From the NCBI GenBank assembly GCA_902791025.1, contig CADATZ010000011.1, forward strand, positions 1 to 64,000: a stretch of 64,000 bases of DNA, written 5' to 3'. Shown piece by piece: positions 41,604 to 49,402 of this stretch; the first letter of the stretch is position 1, and the number at the start of each line of letters is the position of its first letter. The position numbers and the translations under genes are program-made. This DNA comes from an uncultured Chloroflexota bacterium. GTDB lineage: Bacteria > Chloroflexota > Anaerolineae > Anaerolineales > Anaerolineaceae. The notes below the pieces were generated by a model. It was not told the origin of the DNA and did not search any database. It saw only the letters and a program-made list of their open reading frames with translations.

Positions 41604-43715
41604 TTATTTTTTCTCTTTCAGCAGGCGGGAGATGATGTATTTGGCACCGTTTTGTCCGCTGCTGCCGATGTTATATACATTTTCTTTCATAAACGTATCA
41701 ATCGTCTGCCGGTATTCTTCCGCACGTTCGAATACATCTTTGACGTGAGTGGTAATGTTAGAAACCTCAGACAGATCAATGGAGATGCCGCAGACATTGC
41801 GGAAGGTGATCTCCATGGGTTTGTTTTCATATTGGTCATATTCCGGGTTGATGACCTTCATCGGTGTATTGATGCAAAGCGCCGGTCGTTTGGTGACATA
41901 ACTGTATTCAAAGGTTACGCCGGACCAATCAGTTATGAGCAGATCCGCGGAATAAATTGACTCGTGGGAAGAGAAGTTGCCCTCAAAAACCAGTCTGTCT
42001 CCCGTTTTGTCCGCGTAACGGCTTTCAAGTCCCGGTATGAACTCCGGATTGCGTTTGACATATTGCGGATGCGGCCGGACGACGACCTTATAGCCGGCAT
42101 CGTAAAGACGGTCGATAAGCTCCGTGATGCAGCTTTCCATGATGTTGCCGGGATGGTGGGATGGGGCGATGAGGATCATCTTTGTGTTATCATCCCGTTT
42201 TGGGAGATGTTCATGTTCCCGCAGGAGGCGGTCCAGCTGACCGTAACCGTGTTCCACCAGATTTTTCGGCTTCAGGGCATATTTCTTTTCATTTTCACGA
42301 ATCTCGCGGACCTGGTAGGGACCAACGGTGAAGATGGTGTCGAAGTGATCAAAGGCAGCTTTGCGGTACGCCATGGTGGTCGACATCAACGCATGAAAGA
42401 CATAGATGTATTCTATATCGCGCCGGACAACAGAGCGCTTGATGTGGTAGGTCTGCAGGTCCGGCATAGTCATCACCACGATGGGAACATCCAGCTGCGC
42501 GAAAAAAGTTCCCAGACTGCGGTCACTGACGTAGTAAGGGACGAGGTTCGGTTCATTCATCTGAAAGACCTGATCTTCCGGGTCTCCCGTTACATAGTGA
42601 ATGATGATTTTTGTGTGCTTCAGCAGGTATTCGATGATTTCGGCATAATAGTTATAAAAGCCGCTCTTTTCGGAATAGAAGACGACCAGCTTGTTCTGTG
42701 TGTCATAGAATCGCTCGATATCGTCCCGTTCCCGCAGCTGCAATTTGCGTTCTTCCTCGTGTTTGGCACGTGCTTCTTCACTCGTTTCGGCTTCCTCTGC
42801 CTTTTTTGCGTTTCGTGCTTCATAGTCGATATATTTTTCCGGAGCGTAGATCTTGTTCAGGATCGCAAGCTGGACAATAGCCAACAGGTTGGAACAGATC
42901 CAGTACAACCCGATGCCCGCAGGGACCAGGAAGGTGAAATAAAGGGAAAAAAGCACGAGGAAAATTGTCATCCCCCATTGCTGGAGTTTCCCCTGTTCCC
43001 GCTGCAGCACATTGTTGCGGTCCTGGTAGAGGCAGAGAGCCAGTGCGCTCAGCCCGGAGATCAGCGGGATCAGCAATGTGGCATTTGGTGTTTTCAGTGA
43101 AGGTATTTCGGAAAGGCGGATGCCGAGAAAGTCCAGCTCCATCGTGCGGATCTTTTCAAAGGTTTCCGGTGTGAGCAGCCCGGTCTCACGGATCGCTTCT
43201 GTAAAGGAGCTGTTCTGAATGGCCTCAATGACCTGAAGCTCGGAGGAATTGCCGGTGAGTTCTTTGTTCAGCAGCTGTCCGGTGGTTTGGATCAGAGACT
43301 GTGCGGTTTGGCTCGCGACTCGGAAAAGATGCTGAAGCGGATGATAAATGACCTGGATCAGGCCGAGAATGATCGGAATTTGAATGACGGTGGGCAGGCA
43401 GCCGATGCCGGGATTGTAGCCTTCCCGTTCAAAGAGTTTGTATTGTTCTTCGCCGATTCGTTCTTTGTCCCCGGCGTAAAGCTTTTTGATCTCATCGATT
43501 TCCGGCTGGAGTTTGACCATCTTGATGGAGTTCTTCTGCACCATCAGGGAAATCGGCAGCAGGATGAGCTTGGAAATTAATGTGAAAAGGATGATGGTCA
43601 GCCCGTAATTCTGCACAAGGTTGTAGCAGAAGTACATGATCCATCCCAGCGGTTTTCCTAATATGGTGTTGATGATTTCCAAAATGTTTTCCTTAATCCC
43701 GCTCCATGCCGGCAT
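41604..43715 (-). CDS. YidC/Oxa1 insertase domain fused to a CDP-glycerol glycerophosphotransferase-like domain
   Basis: A 703-residue fusion. Residues 15-300 are a complete YidC-type insertase: PLGWIMYFCYNLVQNYGLTI, the coiled hairpin VKLQPEIDEIKKLYAGD, YNPGIGCLPTVIQIPI and a final helix LVPAGIGLYWICSNL. After a charged linker (305-345), residues 350-703 are a TagF/TagB-like transferase: HALMSTTMAYRKA, IAPSHHPGN, VVRPHPQY and ITDWSGVTFEY carry the family His, Asp and Ser positions. In the phosphonate operon it probably transfers a CMP-activated phosphonate to a membrane-borne acceptor. ATG 43715 is preferred over TTG 43724; no strong ribosome site is seen. Confidence 0.92.
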   Translation of the reverse strand: MPAWSGIKENILEIINTILGKPLGWIMYFCYNLVQNYGLTIILFTLISKLILLPISLMVQKNSIKMVKLQPEIDEIKKLYAGDKERIGEEQYKLFEREGYNPGIGCLPTVIQIPIILGLIQVIYHPLQHLFRVASQTAQSLIQTTGQLLNKELTGNSSELQVIEAIQNSSFTEAIRETGLLTPETFEKIRTMELDFLGIRLSEIPSLKTPNATLLIPLISGLSALALCLYQDRNNVLQREQGKLQQWGMTIFLVLFSLYFTFLVPAGIGLYWICSNLLAIVQLAILNKIYAPEKYIDYEARNAKKAEEAETSEEARAKHEEERKLQLRERDDIERFYDTQNKLVVFYSEKSGFYNYYAEIIEYLLKHTKIIIHYVTGDPEDQVFQMNEPNLVPYYVSDRSLGTFFAQLDVPIVVMTMPDLQTYHIKRSVVRRDIEYIYVFHALMSTTMAYRKAAFDHFDTIFTVGPYQVREIRENEKKYALKPKNLVEHGYGQLDRLLREHEHLPKRDDNTKMILIAPSHHPGNIMESCITELIDRLYDAGYKVVVRPHPQYVKRNPEFIPGLESRYADKTGDRLVFEGNFSSHESIYSADLLITDWSGVTFEYSYVTKRPALCINTPMKVINPEYDQYENKPMEITFRNVCGISIDLSEVSNITTHVKDVFERAEEYRQTIDTFMKENVYNIGSSGQNGAKYIISRLLKEKK

Positions 43716-43777
43716 GGAGCTCAAAGTTCACCATTTTGATTATAATACGGTTTTTCGGTTCGGATTATGATTCATGC

Positions 43778-43803
43778 TTTGGGCGAGGCACCGGGCCTGG
43801 TGC
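43778..43803. repeat. GCACCGGGCC palindrome
   Basis: GAGGCACCGGGCCTGGTGCTCC is a near palindrome that shares its core with the element at 175-339. It lies between divergent genes (43725-43910); a TATAAT at 43863 may serve the carboxypeptidase gene. Confidence 0.5.
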
Positions 43804-43910
43804 TCCGTCAAAGGAATATCGGCTATCTTATGAACAGTACCCCTTTATCATAAAATTATGTATATAATTACCTTAAATTCAATCATTCATGCATGAAGGA
43901 GAATTACCAA

Positions 43911-45380
43911 ATGGCAGAAGAAAACGTAAAAGAGATTTCCCCGGCGGAGAAACCGCAGGATCATCTGGTGACGTCAAAACACTGCGTTACTATCAACGGA
44001 AAAGAGCTTCATTACACGGTGACGGTGGGCACGATGGTCGTGAGCAGGGAATCCACGAAAGATGGGGTGTATGAAGGCGAAAAGCCCTGCTTTGAGATCT
44101 TTTTTACCGCGTATACGCTCGATGAACCGGGTGATATCGCCGAACGTCCGCTGACCTTTTCCTTCAACGGCGGACCGGGTTCTGCCTCCATGTGGGTTCA
44201 TATGGGTTTCCTGGGCCCGCGGCGGGTCAGTCTCGACGCGGACGGCAATGTCACGAAGTTTCCCGCACCGGTGATCGACAATGAATTTTCGATCCTTGAT
44301 ATGACCGACCTGGTTTTCATTGACCCTGTCAATACCGGATATTCCCGTGCCATTGTCGGCAACAAGGAGGAAGATTTTTACGGTTACAAGAATGACGTCA
44401 GCTCTGTCGGTGATTTCATCCGCCTTTATGTCACCCGCTATGAACGCTGGGCTTCTCCGAAATATCTGGCTGGGGAGTCCTACGGGACACCACGCTCTGT
44501 CGGTCTGGCAAAATATCTTTCCGATGAGTACAGCCTGGATCTCAACGGACTGATGCTGATTTCCACGGCAAACGACTTCGCCACACTGGAATTTGACCCC
44601 GGTAATGAGCTGCCTTTCATATTGTTCCTGCCGACCTATGCCGCGGATGCCTGGTATTACAAAAAGGCCGATCCGAAGTATCTGGCGATGAGCATTGAGG
44701 ATTACATGGCTGAGGTTCGGGATTTCGCCGGAGGGGAATATCTGACTGCATTGTTCAAGGGCAGCCGGCTCAGTGCAGCGGAACGGGATGCGCTCGCGGA
44801 GAAGCTTTCCGCCTATACGGGCCTGAAAAAGCAGTATGTGCTGAATTCCAACCTGCGCATTGAGATCTCCGGTTTCTGTAAAGAACTGCTGCGGGATGAA
44901 CACCTGGTGGTGGGACGGATCGACAGCCGCTATACGGGCACCGATCGCAATAATGTCGGCAGTTCCTTTGAGGATGATCCATCCGGTTATCAGCTGAGTG
45001 GTGCTTTTGGCAGCGCGATCAATGATTATTTCCGCCGGGAGCTTGGATTCAAGTGCGAACGGCCTTACAAACCCTCCTCACCGTTGTGGAAGAACTGGAA
45101 ATACAGCGAAAATTCCTATCTGCAGCAGCAGAACATCATCCGGGATGATATGGCGAAAAACAAGGATCTGAAGGTCTGGGTCATCTGCGGCTATTATGAT
45201 CTGGCGACGCCATTCTTTGCCGCTGAATGGGTCTACGACCATATTTTCCTGGAACCGGAATATCAGAAGAATCTCTCCTTCACCTATTACCCGTCCGGAC
45301 ACATGATCTACCTGCATGAGCCCTCCCTCGCGCAGTTCCGTAAGGACGCGGAGAAGTGGTATCTGGGAGACAGAGGGTAA
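43911..45380 (+). CDS. Serine carboxypeptidase family (S10) protein
   Basis: A 489-residue alpha/beta-hydrolase peptidase. The S10 oxyanion motif is FSFNGGPGSASMW, the nucleophile is in AGESYGTPR, the Asp in GYYDLATPF and the His in YPSGHMIYLH. Bacterial S10 enzymes trim C-terminal residues, often of short peptides. No signal peptide is present, so it is probably cytoplasmic. AAGGAGAA precedes ATG 43911 at 8 nt; the upstream ATG 43893 has no such site. It is monocistronic and divergent from the phosphonate operon. Confidence 0.93.
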   Translation: MAEENVKEISPAEKPQDHLVTSKHCVTINGKELHYTVTVGTMVVSRESTKDGVYEGEKPCFEIFFTAYTLDEPGDIAERPLTFSFNGGPGSASMWVHMGFLGPRRVSLDADGNVTKFPAPVIDNEFSILDMTDLVFIDPVNTGYSRAIVGNKEEDFYGYKNDVSSVGDFIRLYVTRYERWASPKYLAGESYGTPRSVGLAKYLSDEYSLDLNGLMLISTANDFATLEFDPGNELPFILFLPTYAADAWYYKKADPKYLAMSIEDYMAEVRDFAGGEYLTALFKGSRLSAAERDALAEKLSAYTGLKKQYVLNSNLRIEISGFCKELLRDEHLVVGRIDSRYTGTDRNNVGSSFEDDPSGYQLSGAFGSAINDYFRRELGFKCERPYKPSSPLWKNWKYSENSYLQQQNIIRDDMAKNKDLKVWVICGYYDLATPFFAAEWVYDHIFLEPEYQKNLSFTYYPSGHMIYLHEPSLAQFRKDAEKWYLGDRG

Positions 45381-45410
45381 GAGTCCTCTGTATTTTTGTA
45401 TCTGTTTAAG

Positions 45411-45480
45411 ACGAAGCACTTGGGGACAGGCATCTTGTGCCGCGAAGCCGACACAGGAGTGCCTGTCCTCATGTGCGCCA
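45411..45480 (-). repeat. 68-bp dispersed palindrome, copy
   Basis: Minus orientation, in the gap between convergent genes. Arms GCACTTGGGGACAGGCA and TGCCTGTCCTCATGTGC. Confidence 0.82.
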
Positions 45481-45491
45481 CTTAGTCAAGG

Positions 45492-46079
45492 TCACCTGAA
45501 AAATAGCCGGTATTCACAGCAATCTGCGCCTTCAGGCAGTGCGGAATTGCGTACATAACGGATCTTGCGGAAGCCCTTTGTATATTCCTTGTCCATATGG
45601 CAGATGCACAGCACAGCCTGTTCCGTCCCAAGCTCCTTTGCCAGCTCGTGATAGGGACAGGAGAGAATATCCACGCCGTACATATGGGGAGGGTCTGAGA
45701 CAAGTCTGCGTTTGTATCCCTTGGATTCACTGCTCATTTTCTCCGTCAGGTTTTCCACATGGTTCCAGATGAAGCGGCTGACTCCCGGGATAGCGGTGAT
45801 GTTGTGGACGAAATGGGCGAAGCGCTTCCCCATGTACTCTCCGTATTCATTCAAGAGATTGACCGAGTCGGGAGCATATAAATTCAGCACGCGAAAAAGA
45901 GCAGCTGCCGGGATCACCATGGCTCCTTTGTGTTTTTTCAGTTCCGGGCGGTCATGCAGTATGCTGCGGTATTCTTCACCGGCCTTGGACCAGATCGTTT
46001 CTGCCTTTTCAGCTGCCATAGCTGTATAGAGCTGTTTCCGAAAGCCTTTGTAAAAGAAATTTCTGTTCAGTGGATTCAT
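45492..46079 (-). CDS. L-2-amino-thiazoline-4-carboxylate hydrolase-like protein (copy 1)
   Basis: A 195-residue member of the ATC hydrolase-like family, one of five related genes in this island. The C-terminal cysteine motif is DILSCPYHELAKELG, then CICHMDKEY and GADCCEY. The CPYC second cysteine is replaced by His here. The helical N-terminal domain is typical. The founding enzyme hydrolyses ATC to cysteine, but most members are uncharacterised and look like metal-binding proteins. It is the last gene of a six-gene minus-strand operon starting at 49326. Confidence 0.78.
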   Translation of the reverse strand: MNPLNRNFFYKGFRKQLYTAMAAEKAETIWSKAGEEYRSILHDRPELKKHKGAMVIPAAALFRVLNLYAPDSVNLLNEYGEYMGKRFAHFVHNITAIPGVSRFIWNHVENLTEKMSSESKGYKRRLVSDPPHMYGVDILSCPYHELAKELGTEQAVLCICHMDKEYTKGFRKIRYVRNSALPEGADCCEYRLFFR

Positions 46080-46106
46080 ATTCTGTATTCTTTTTCTCAG
46101 TGGTTA

Positions 46107-46613
46107 TTAGCTTCTTTGGAATAAAGTACAGATCCATGCCGCAAGTGCGGATGCTGCGGGGAATATGACCAGCAGTTTCAGCAGCTGGCTTTTCAGGTTA
46201 AACCCGTACTTTCTGCCGGTGTACACACGCTCTACCTCAGGGTAATAATGCTGGAAGAAGTGGAACTTGCAGAGAATAAACCAGTCAAAGAAAATCATGT
46301 CATAGGCTTTGTAGATCGTAGAGATCAACAGAAACCGCAGGAAGAATTCTTTTATGGTATAACCGTTTCTGAATCCGTCCCAGATGGAAACCGCTCCCAC
46401 ACCCAATATCATCAGGATGCTGATGATCATCAGCACCCAACCCATTGCTCTGGCGCCATAGAACAGCTCGTTGTTTCTTGGCTTCAGAACTGCCAGAGCC
46501 TCTTTCGGGGCTGATGAGAAAAACCTGTTATCTTGCACGAAAGCAACCGCTGAGACCAATAAAAGTGTTATTGCTCCGCAAAATACAATTGACAGGAAGA
46601 TTGTCAAAAACAT
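46107..46613 (-). CDS. Four-helix membrane protein (paralogue of the 61638 gene)
   Basis: A 168-residue protein with four predicted membrane helices (1-24, 60-78, 88-110, 145-165). The segment KAYDMIFFDWFILCKFHFF is matched in position by VMNWYDGIVIDRLWVGHSPFW of the protein encoded at 61638, so the two are related. Both lie next to ATC hydrolase-like genes. I know no function. ATG 46613 has GAGGAG 7 nt upstream; a GTG at 46631 is less likely. Confidence 0.75.
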   Translation of the reverse strand: MFLTIFLSIVFCGAITLLLVSAVAFVQDNRFFSSAPKEALAVLKPRNNELFYGARAMGWVLMIISILMILGVGAVSIWDGFRNGYTIKEFFLRFLLISTIYKAYDMIFFDWFILCKFHFFQHYYPEVERVYTGRKYGFNLKSQLLKLLVIFPAASALAAWICTLFQRS

Positions 46614-46635
46614 GATATACTCCTCTCTCACATTC

Positions 46636-47244
46636 TCAGACCTTACGGATGCAGAAATCGCAGCGTTCTGCCCCTTTGCCGAGCGTCCCTGTTCTTTCGA
46701 ATTTCAGTCCCGGCAGATTCCCGTAAGTGCGGTCATCGTTTTCGCAGTATATCTTTGTCAGTTCCGGACAGCCCAGTTCCGTAAAATAGCGGCAGTATGG
46801 GCAGGCGGTGACGTCCATTCGGAATTCATTCTTTTTCTTGGGATAAAAAACATTTTGAAACCCGTTGCTGGGTCCAAACAATTTTTTCGTCATCGGATCC
46901 CAGATGGACATGAACACGCTGCGCATCCCGGGAATTTTCATGAGTGCGGCTAATTTTCTGCCGATTGGTTCCGTCAATGAGATTGCTGCGTTTTCGATGA
47001 TGCTGTAGGCAGTCTCGCTGCCGACAGCTTCCTTCAGCGTAAGGTAAACCGCAGAAGCGGGAAAAATGGACCTGTCTGTATGCAAGCGAACACCTTTCGG
47101 AATCGTGCTGTATTTGTCCAAAATTTTTTCAAGTCTTCCGGTAGCTTCTGCCCATAATGCATCACTTTGCTCTTTCGGGAGATTTTTATCCATTTCTTTT
47201 TTGATAAAAGCTCTCTTTTCTATCATTTGTTCTGCTGTTTTCAT
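46636..47244 (-). CDS. L-2-amino-thiazoline-4-carboxylate hydrolase-like protein (copy 2)
   Basis: A 202-residue family member with the full cysteine set: DVTACPYCRYFTELGC, IYCENDDRTYGN and AERCDFC. The pattern CPYC...C..D...CDFC suggests a metal site. N-terminal helices (EQMIEKRAFIKKEMD; ALWAEATGRLEKIL) match copy 1. It overlaps the upstream alpha/beta hydrolase gene by 4 nt, so the two are translated together. Confidence 0.82.
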   Translation of the reverse strand: MKTAEQMIEKRAFIKKEMDKNLPKEQSDALWAEATGRLEKILDKYSTIPKGVRLHTDRSIFPASAVYLTLKEAVGSETAYSIIENAAISLTEPIGRKLAALMKIPGMRSVFMSIWDPMTKKLFGPSNGFQNVFYPKKKNEFRMDVTACPYCRYFTELGCPELTKIYCENDDRTYGNLPGLKFERTGTLGKGAERCDFCIRKV

Positions 47245-47843
47245 TTGTTCAATACCTCTTGTTTTACGGGATCCGGCATGGAATAATTATTGGTGGACCA
47301 GAAAACGTTCCAGATCGTTTTGGGTGAAAAGTGATGTTTTTCGAAATCAAATATTTTTTGGTAATGAGTTTCCGGATCTTCACCCTTTGGTGTCCATCGC
47401 TTCGGCGGCACAGCGAGCTTCATGACCGTATAGGATTTGGTTGCCAGCATGATTTCAACCCAATCCCGCACCGCGATCAGACGGCAGATCCATTTTGGAT
47501 AAGGATAAGGGGTGATTCCGGCATCGATGACCGCTTTTTTCACGGGAATGTCCTCTGTGGCAAGAAAGCGGATCGTGCTTGCGCCGCCCATGGAAACGCC
47601 GTACATCACATCAATGCTCATTATTTTTCTTTCCCGCAGAAAGTCAGCCGCGTCTTTCACATTCTTTTCGATTGAAACAAATTCCGTTCCCTGCTCATCG
47701 TGCCCATCGGCAATAAAGAGATAGACGTGAAAGTCCCGCGCAATCGCTTCAGCGGAAGCCTTGAATACCCACCATGGCTCTGCCGCACATTGAAACATCA
47801 CGAAAATCCGGGAATTCTTTTCTCCAAATTCATATACTTTCAT
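47241..47843 (-). CDS. Alpha/beta hydrolase, apparently shortened at the C-terminus
   Basis: A 200-residue alpha/beta-hydrolase. The nucleophile elbow is YGVSMGGAS. It begins directly with MKVYEFGEKNSRIFVMF and ends at NNYSMPDPVKQEVLNK, before the strands that should carry the catalytic Asp and His. It therefore lacks about 50 residues expected of the fold, yet the stop is embedded in an ATGA overlap with the next gene. Either the family has lost catalysis or the missing part is provided by a partner. A full-length relative by context is encoded at 58411. Confidence 0.78.
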   Translation of the reverse strand: MKVYEFGEKNSRIFVMFQCAAEPWWVFKASAEAIARDFHVYLFIADGHDEQGTEFVSIEKNVKDAADFLRERKIMSIDVMYGVSMGGASTIRFLATEDIPVKKAVIDAGITPYPYPKWICRLIAVRDWVEIMLATKSYTVMKLAVPPKRWTPKGEDPETHYQKIFDFEKHHFSPKTIWNVFWSTNNYSMPDPVKQEVLNK

Positions 47844-47847
47844 AAAT

Positions 47848-48475
47848 TCAATTTATTGTTTTACTATATAAAAAGTCACATTTGGGATAGCCCCCGCAGA
47901 GAGTTCCCTTCCGGATAAATTCCAGGTTGTCTATTCCTTTGCTCATGGTTTCATCAAAGCGGCAGATGACCGGTCCGATTTCCGGTGCACCGTATTTCGC
48001 GTACAGGCGGCAGTATGGGCAATCCGTTACGTCAAATCCGAAAGCGTTTTCCCCGCAGTTGATCGGGGTCACGTGAAATCCATGTCCATTGGCTAAGGTC
48101 ATTGCCTTCGGCGCAATCAGACGAAACAGTGTGAACGCGCCGGGCAGCTTCATCAGTCTTTTCATTTTTTTTGTTCAGTTTTTCACCTGATACGGTCAGG
48201 CAGCGGTCGATTTGCTCCAGAACAGCTCCGCTCTCATTACCTTCACTTTTTTGGACGATATAAATGCTGAGTGAGACGTAAAGATCAGCCATCAGCCAGT
48301 GCATCATAAAGTATCCTGGACCGGTGATCAGCGGAAGCCTGTTTTCAGGATTTTCCCGGATCAGCCTGGCAACAAGGTGGTCAATTTTCTTCCGGGTTTC
48401 CTGCGAGTAACTATTGTAAAGCTCGCAGAAATCACTGTGACGGATCATGTCCTCCGGAACATAGCGGTAACCCAT
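47848..48475 (-). pseudogene. ATC hydrolase-like gene split by a frameshift at an A8 run (copy 3)
   Basis: The N-terminal part (48475 to about 48173; MGYRYVPEDMIRHSDFCELY) is in one frame and the C-terminal part (from 48165; KLPGAFTLFRLIAPK, then DVTDCPYCRLYAKYG and PKCDF) is in another. They join at eight consecutive A on the minus strand (48172-48165). Removing one A would restore a protein of about 208 residues, the normal family length. This could be a mutation, a sequencing error, or phase variation by slippage. The cysteine motif is intact. Confidence 0.8.
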
Positions 48476-48483
48476 ATGCAGAT

Positions 48484-49326
48484 CTAATCCTTTTGAAAGT
48501 CGATCACGTCCAACTGGCTCATGCCGGTATTGTCCGCGTATGGAGCCATGAGCCTGTAAAGCAGTCCGAAACGTTTATCCGGCCGAATATAGCCCGTTGA
48601 CATCTTTTTCCACTGCACCCGCGCAAACTTCGTGCTCCAGCTTTTCAATTCCTCTTCCGGATGGTTCAGGTAAAAGTTTGTACTGATGTCGATTCCGCTG
48701 GTTTGCAGGGCTTTCAAGTCAAGATTTTTCCCGGCTTCATTTTGCCCGTCAAATGCAAGCCTCGCACCGGGAAAACGTTCCGCCATTGCGCAGAACAACT
48801 TCTTTACGTCATCCTTTTTGAAGTAAAGAAAAACACCCGAAGCGATAAAAACAGCTCCGTCTTCTTTGATAAATCCGATTTTTTCAAACCATGAATGGTC
48901 ATTCAGGTCTGATGGAATATTCTTCTCCCGCTCTGTGGAAGGAAGGAGCTTTTCCCGCAGCTCAATAACATTCGGGAAATCGACATTAGCGAAGCGGCAT
49001 TTCCCGTTGTCTGCCTGATGTCCGGCTGTGTCCAGACCGCAACCCAAATTGACCACCAACGCCTTGGGATGGTCCTTCAAATAGTCATTGATTTCCCACA
49101 CCAATGCTGCCTGTCGGGTGGCAGCGGCGAGCGAAGCGATTTTCCCTTTTAAGCCTCTTGCTGCTTTTTCCATGGCTGAAAAATCATAGTCAATGTTGTT
49201 CATGATTTTCTGGGCATCTCTGTCTTTGAAGATATCAGGGTATTTTTGGGAAGCCCAGGCTTTCCCATAAAGAGGCAACACCAATGTTTCCTGTACGGAG
49301 TTCTTTTCAATTTTTATTTTTTCCAT
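48484..49326 (-). CDS. PPM1/LCMT-type SAM methyltransferase
   Basis: A 280-residue class I O-methyltransferase of the leucine carboxyl methyltransferase (PPM1/Ppm2) group. Motif I is LVVNLGCGLDT, with ANVDFPNVIELREKLL for strand 2 and IASGVFLYF for motif IV. Bacterial members methylate carboxylates of small molecules or polyketides; the substrate here is unknown. It is the first gene of the operon leading to 45492, preceded by the shared operator at 49344. A paralogue is encoded at 57582 in the second gene set. Confidence 0.88.
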   Translation of the reverse strand: MEKIKIEKNSVQETLVLPLYGKAWASQKYPDIFKDRDAQKIMNNIDYDFSAMEKAARGLKGKIASLAAATRQAALVWEINDYLKDHPKALVVNLGCGLDTAGHQADNGKCRFANVDFPNVIELREKLLPSTEREKNIPSDLNDHSWFEKIGFIKEDGAVFIASGVFLYFKKDDVKKLFCAMAERFPGARLAFDGQNEAGKNLDLKALQTSGIDISTNFYLNHPEEELKSWSTKFARVQWKKMSTGYIRPDKRFGLLYRLMAPYADNTGMSQLDVIDFQKD

Positions 49327-49343
49327 AATTCATTCCAATTATA

Positions 49344-49359
49344 ATTAGAAATAACTAAC
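49344..49359 (-). promoter_or_regulatory. Operator site A (GTTAG...CTAAT) upstream of the LCMT operon
   Basis: On the minus strand GTTAGTTATTTCTAAT; the left half is perfect and the right half diverges from the island consensus GTTAGTnnnnACTAAC. TATAAT follows directly toward the gene. Confidence 0.55.
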
Positions 49360-49374
49360 CTTCTGCTGATTAAA

Positions 49375-49398
49375 TAGGTCTGCGTACAAGCAGACCTT
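49375..49398 (-). terminator. Hairpin after the P-type ATPase gene
   Basis: AGGTCTGC / GCAGACCT, perfect 8-bp stem just after the ATPase stop at 49403, followed by a weak T-rich stretch. Confidence 0.6.
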
Positions 49399-49402
49399 AA
49401 TT

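Noticed and set aside
41604..43715. Calling the fusion a plain YidC insertase
   Set aside because: The C-terminal 350 residues carry TagF-type motifs and the operon is for phosphonate synthesis.
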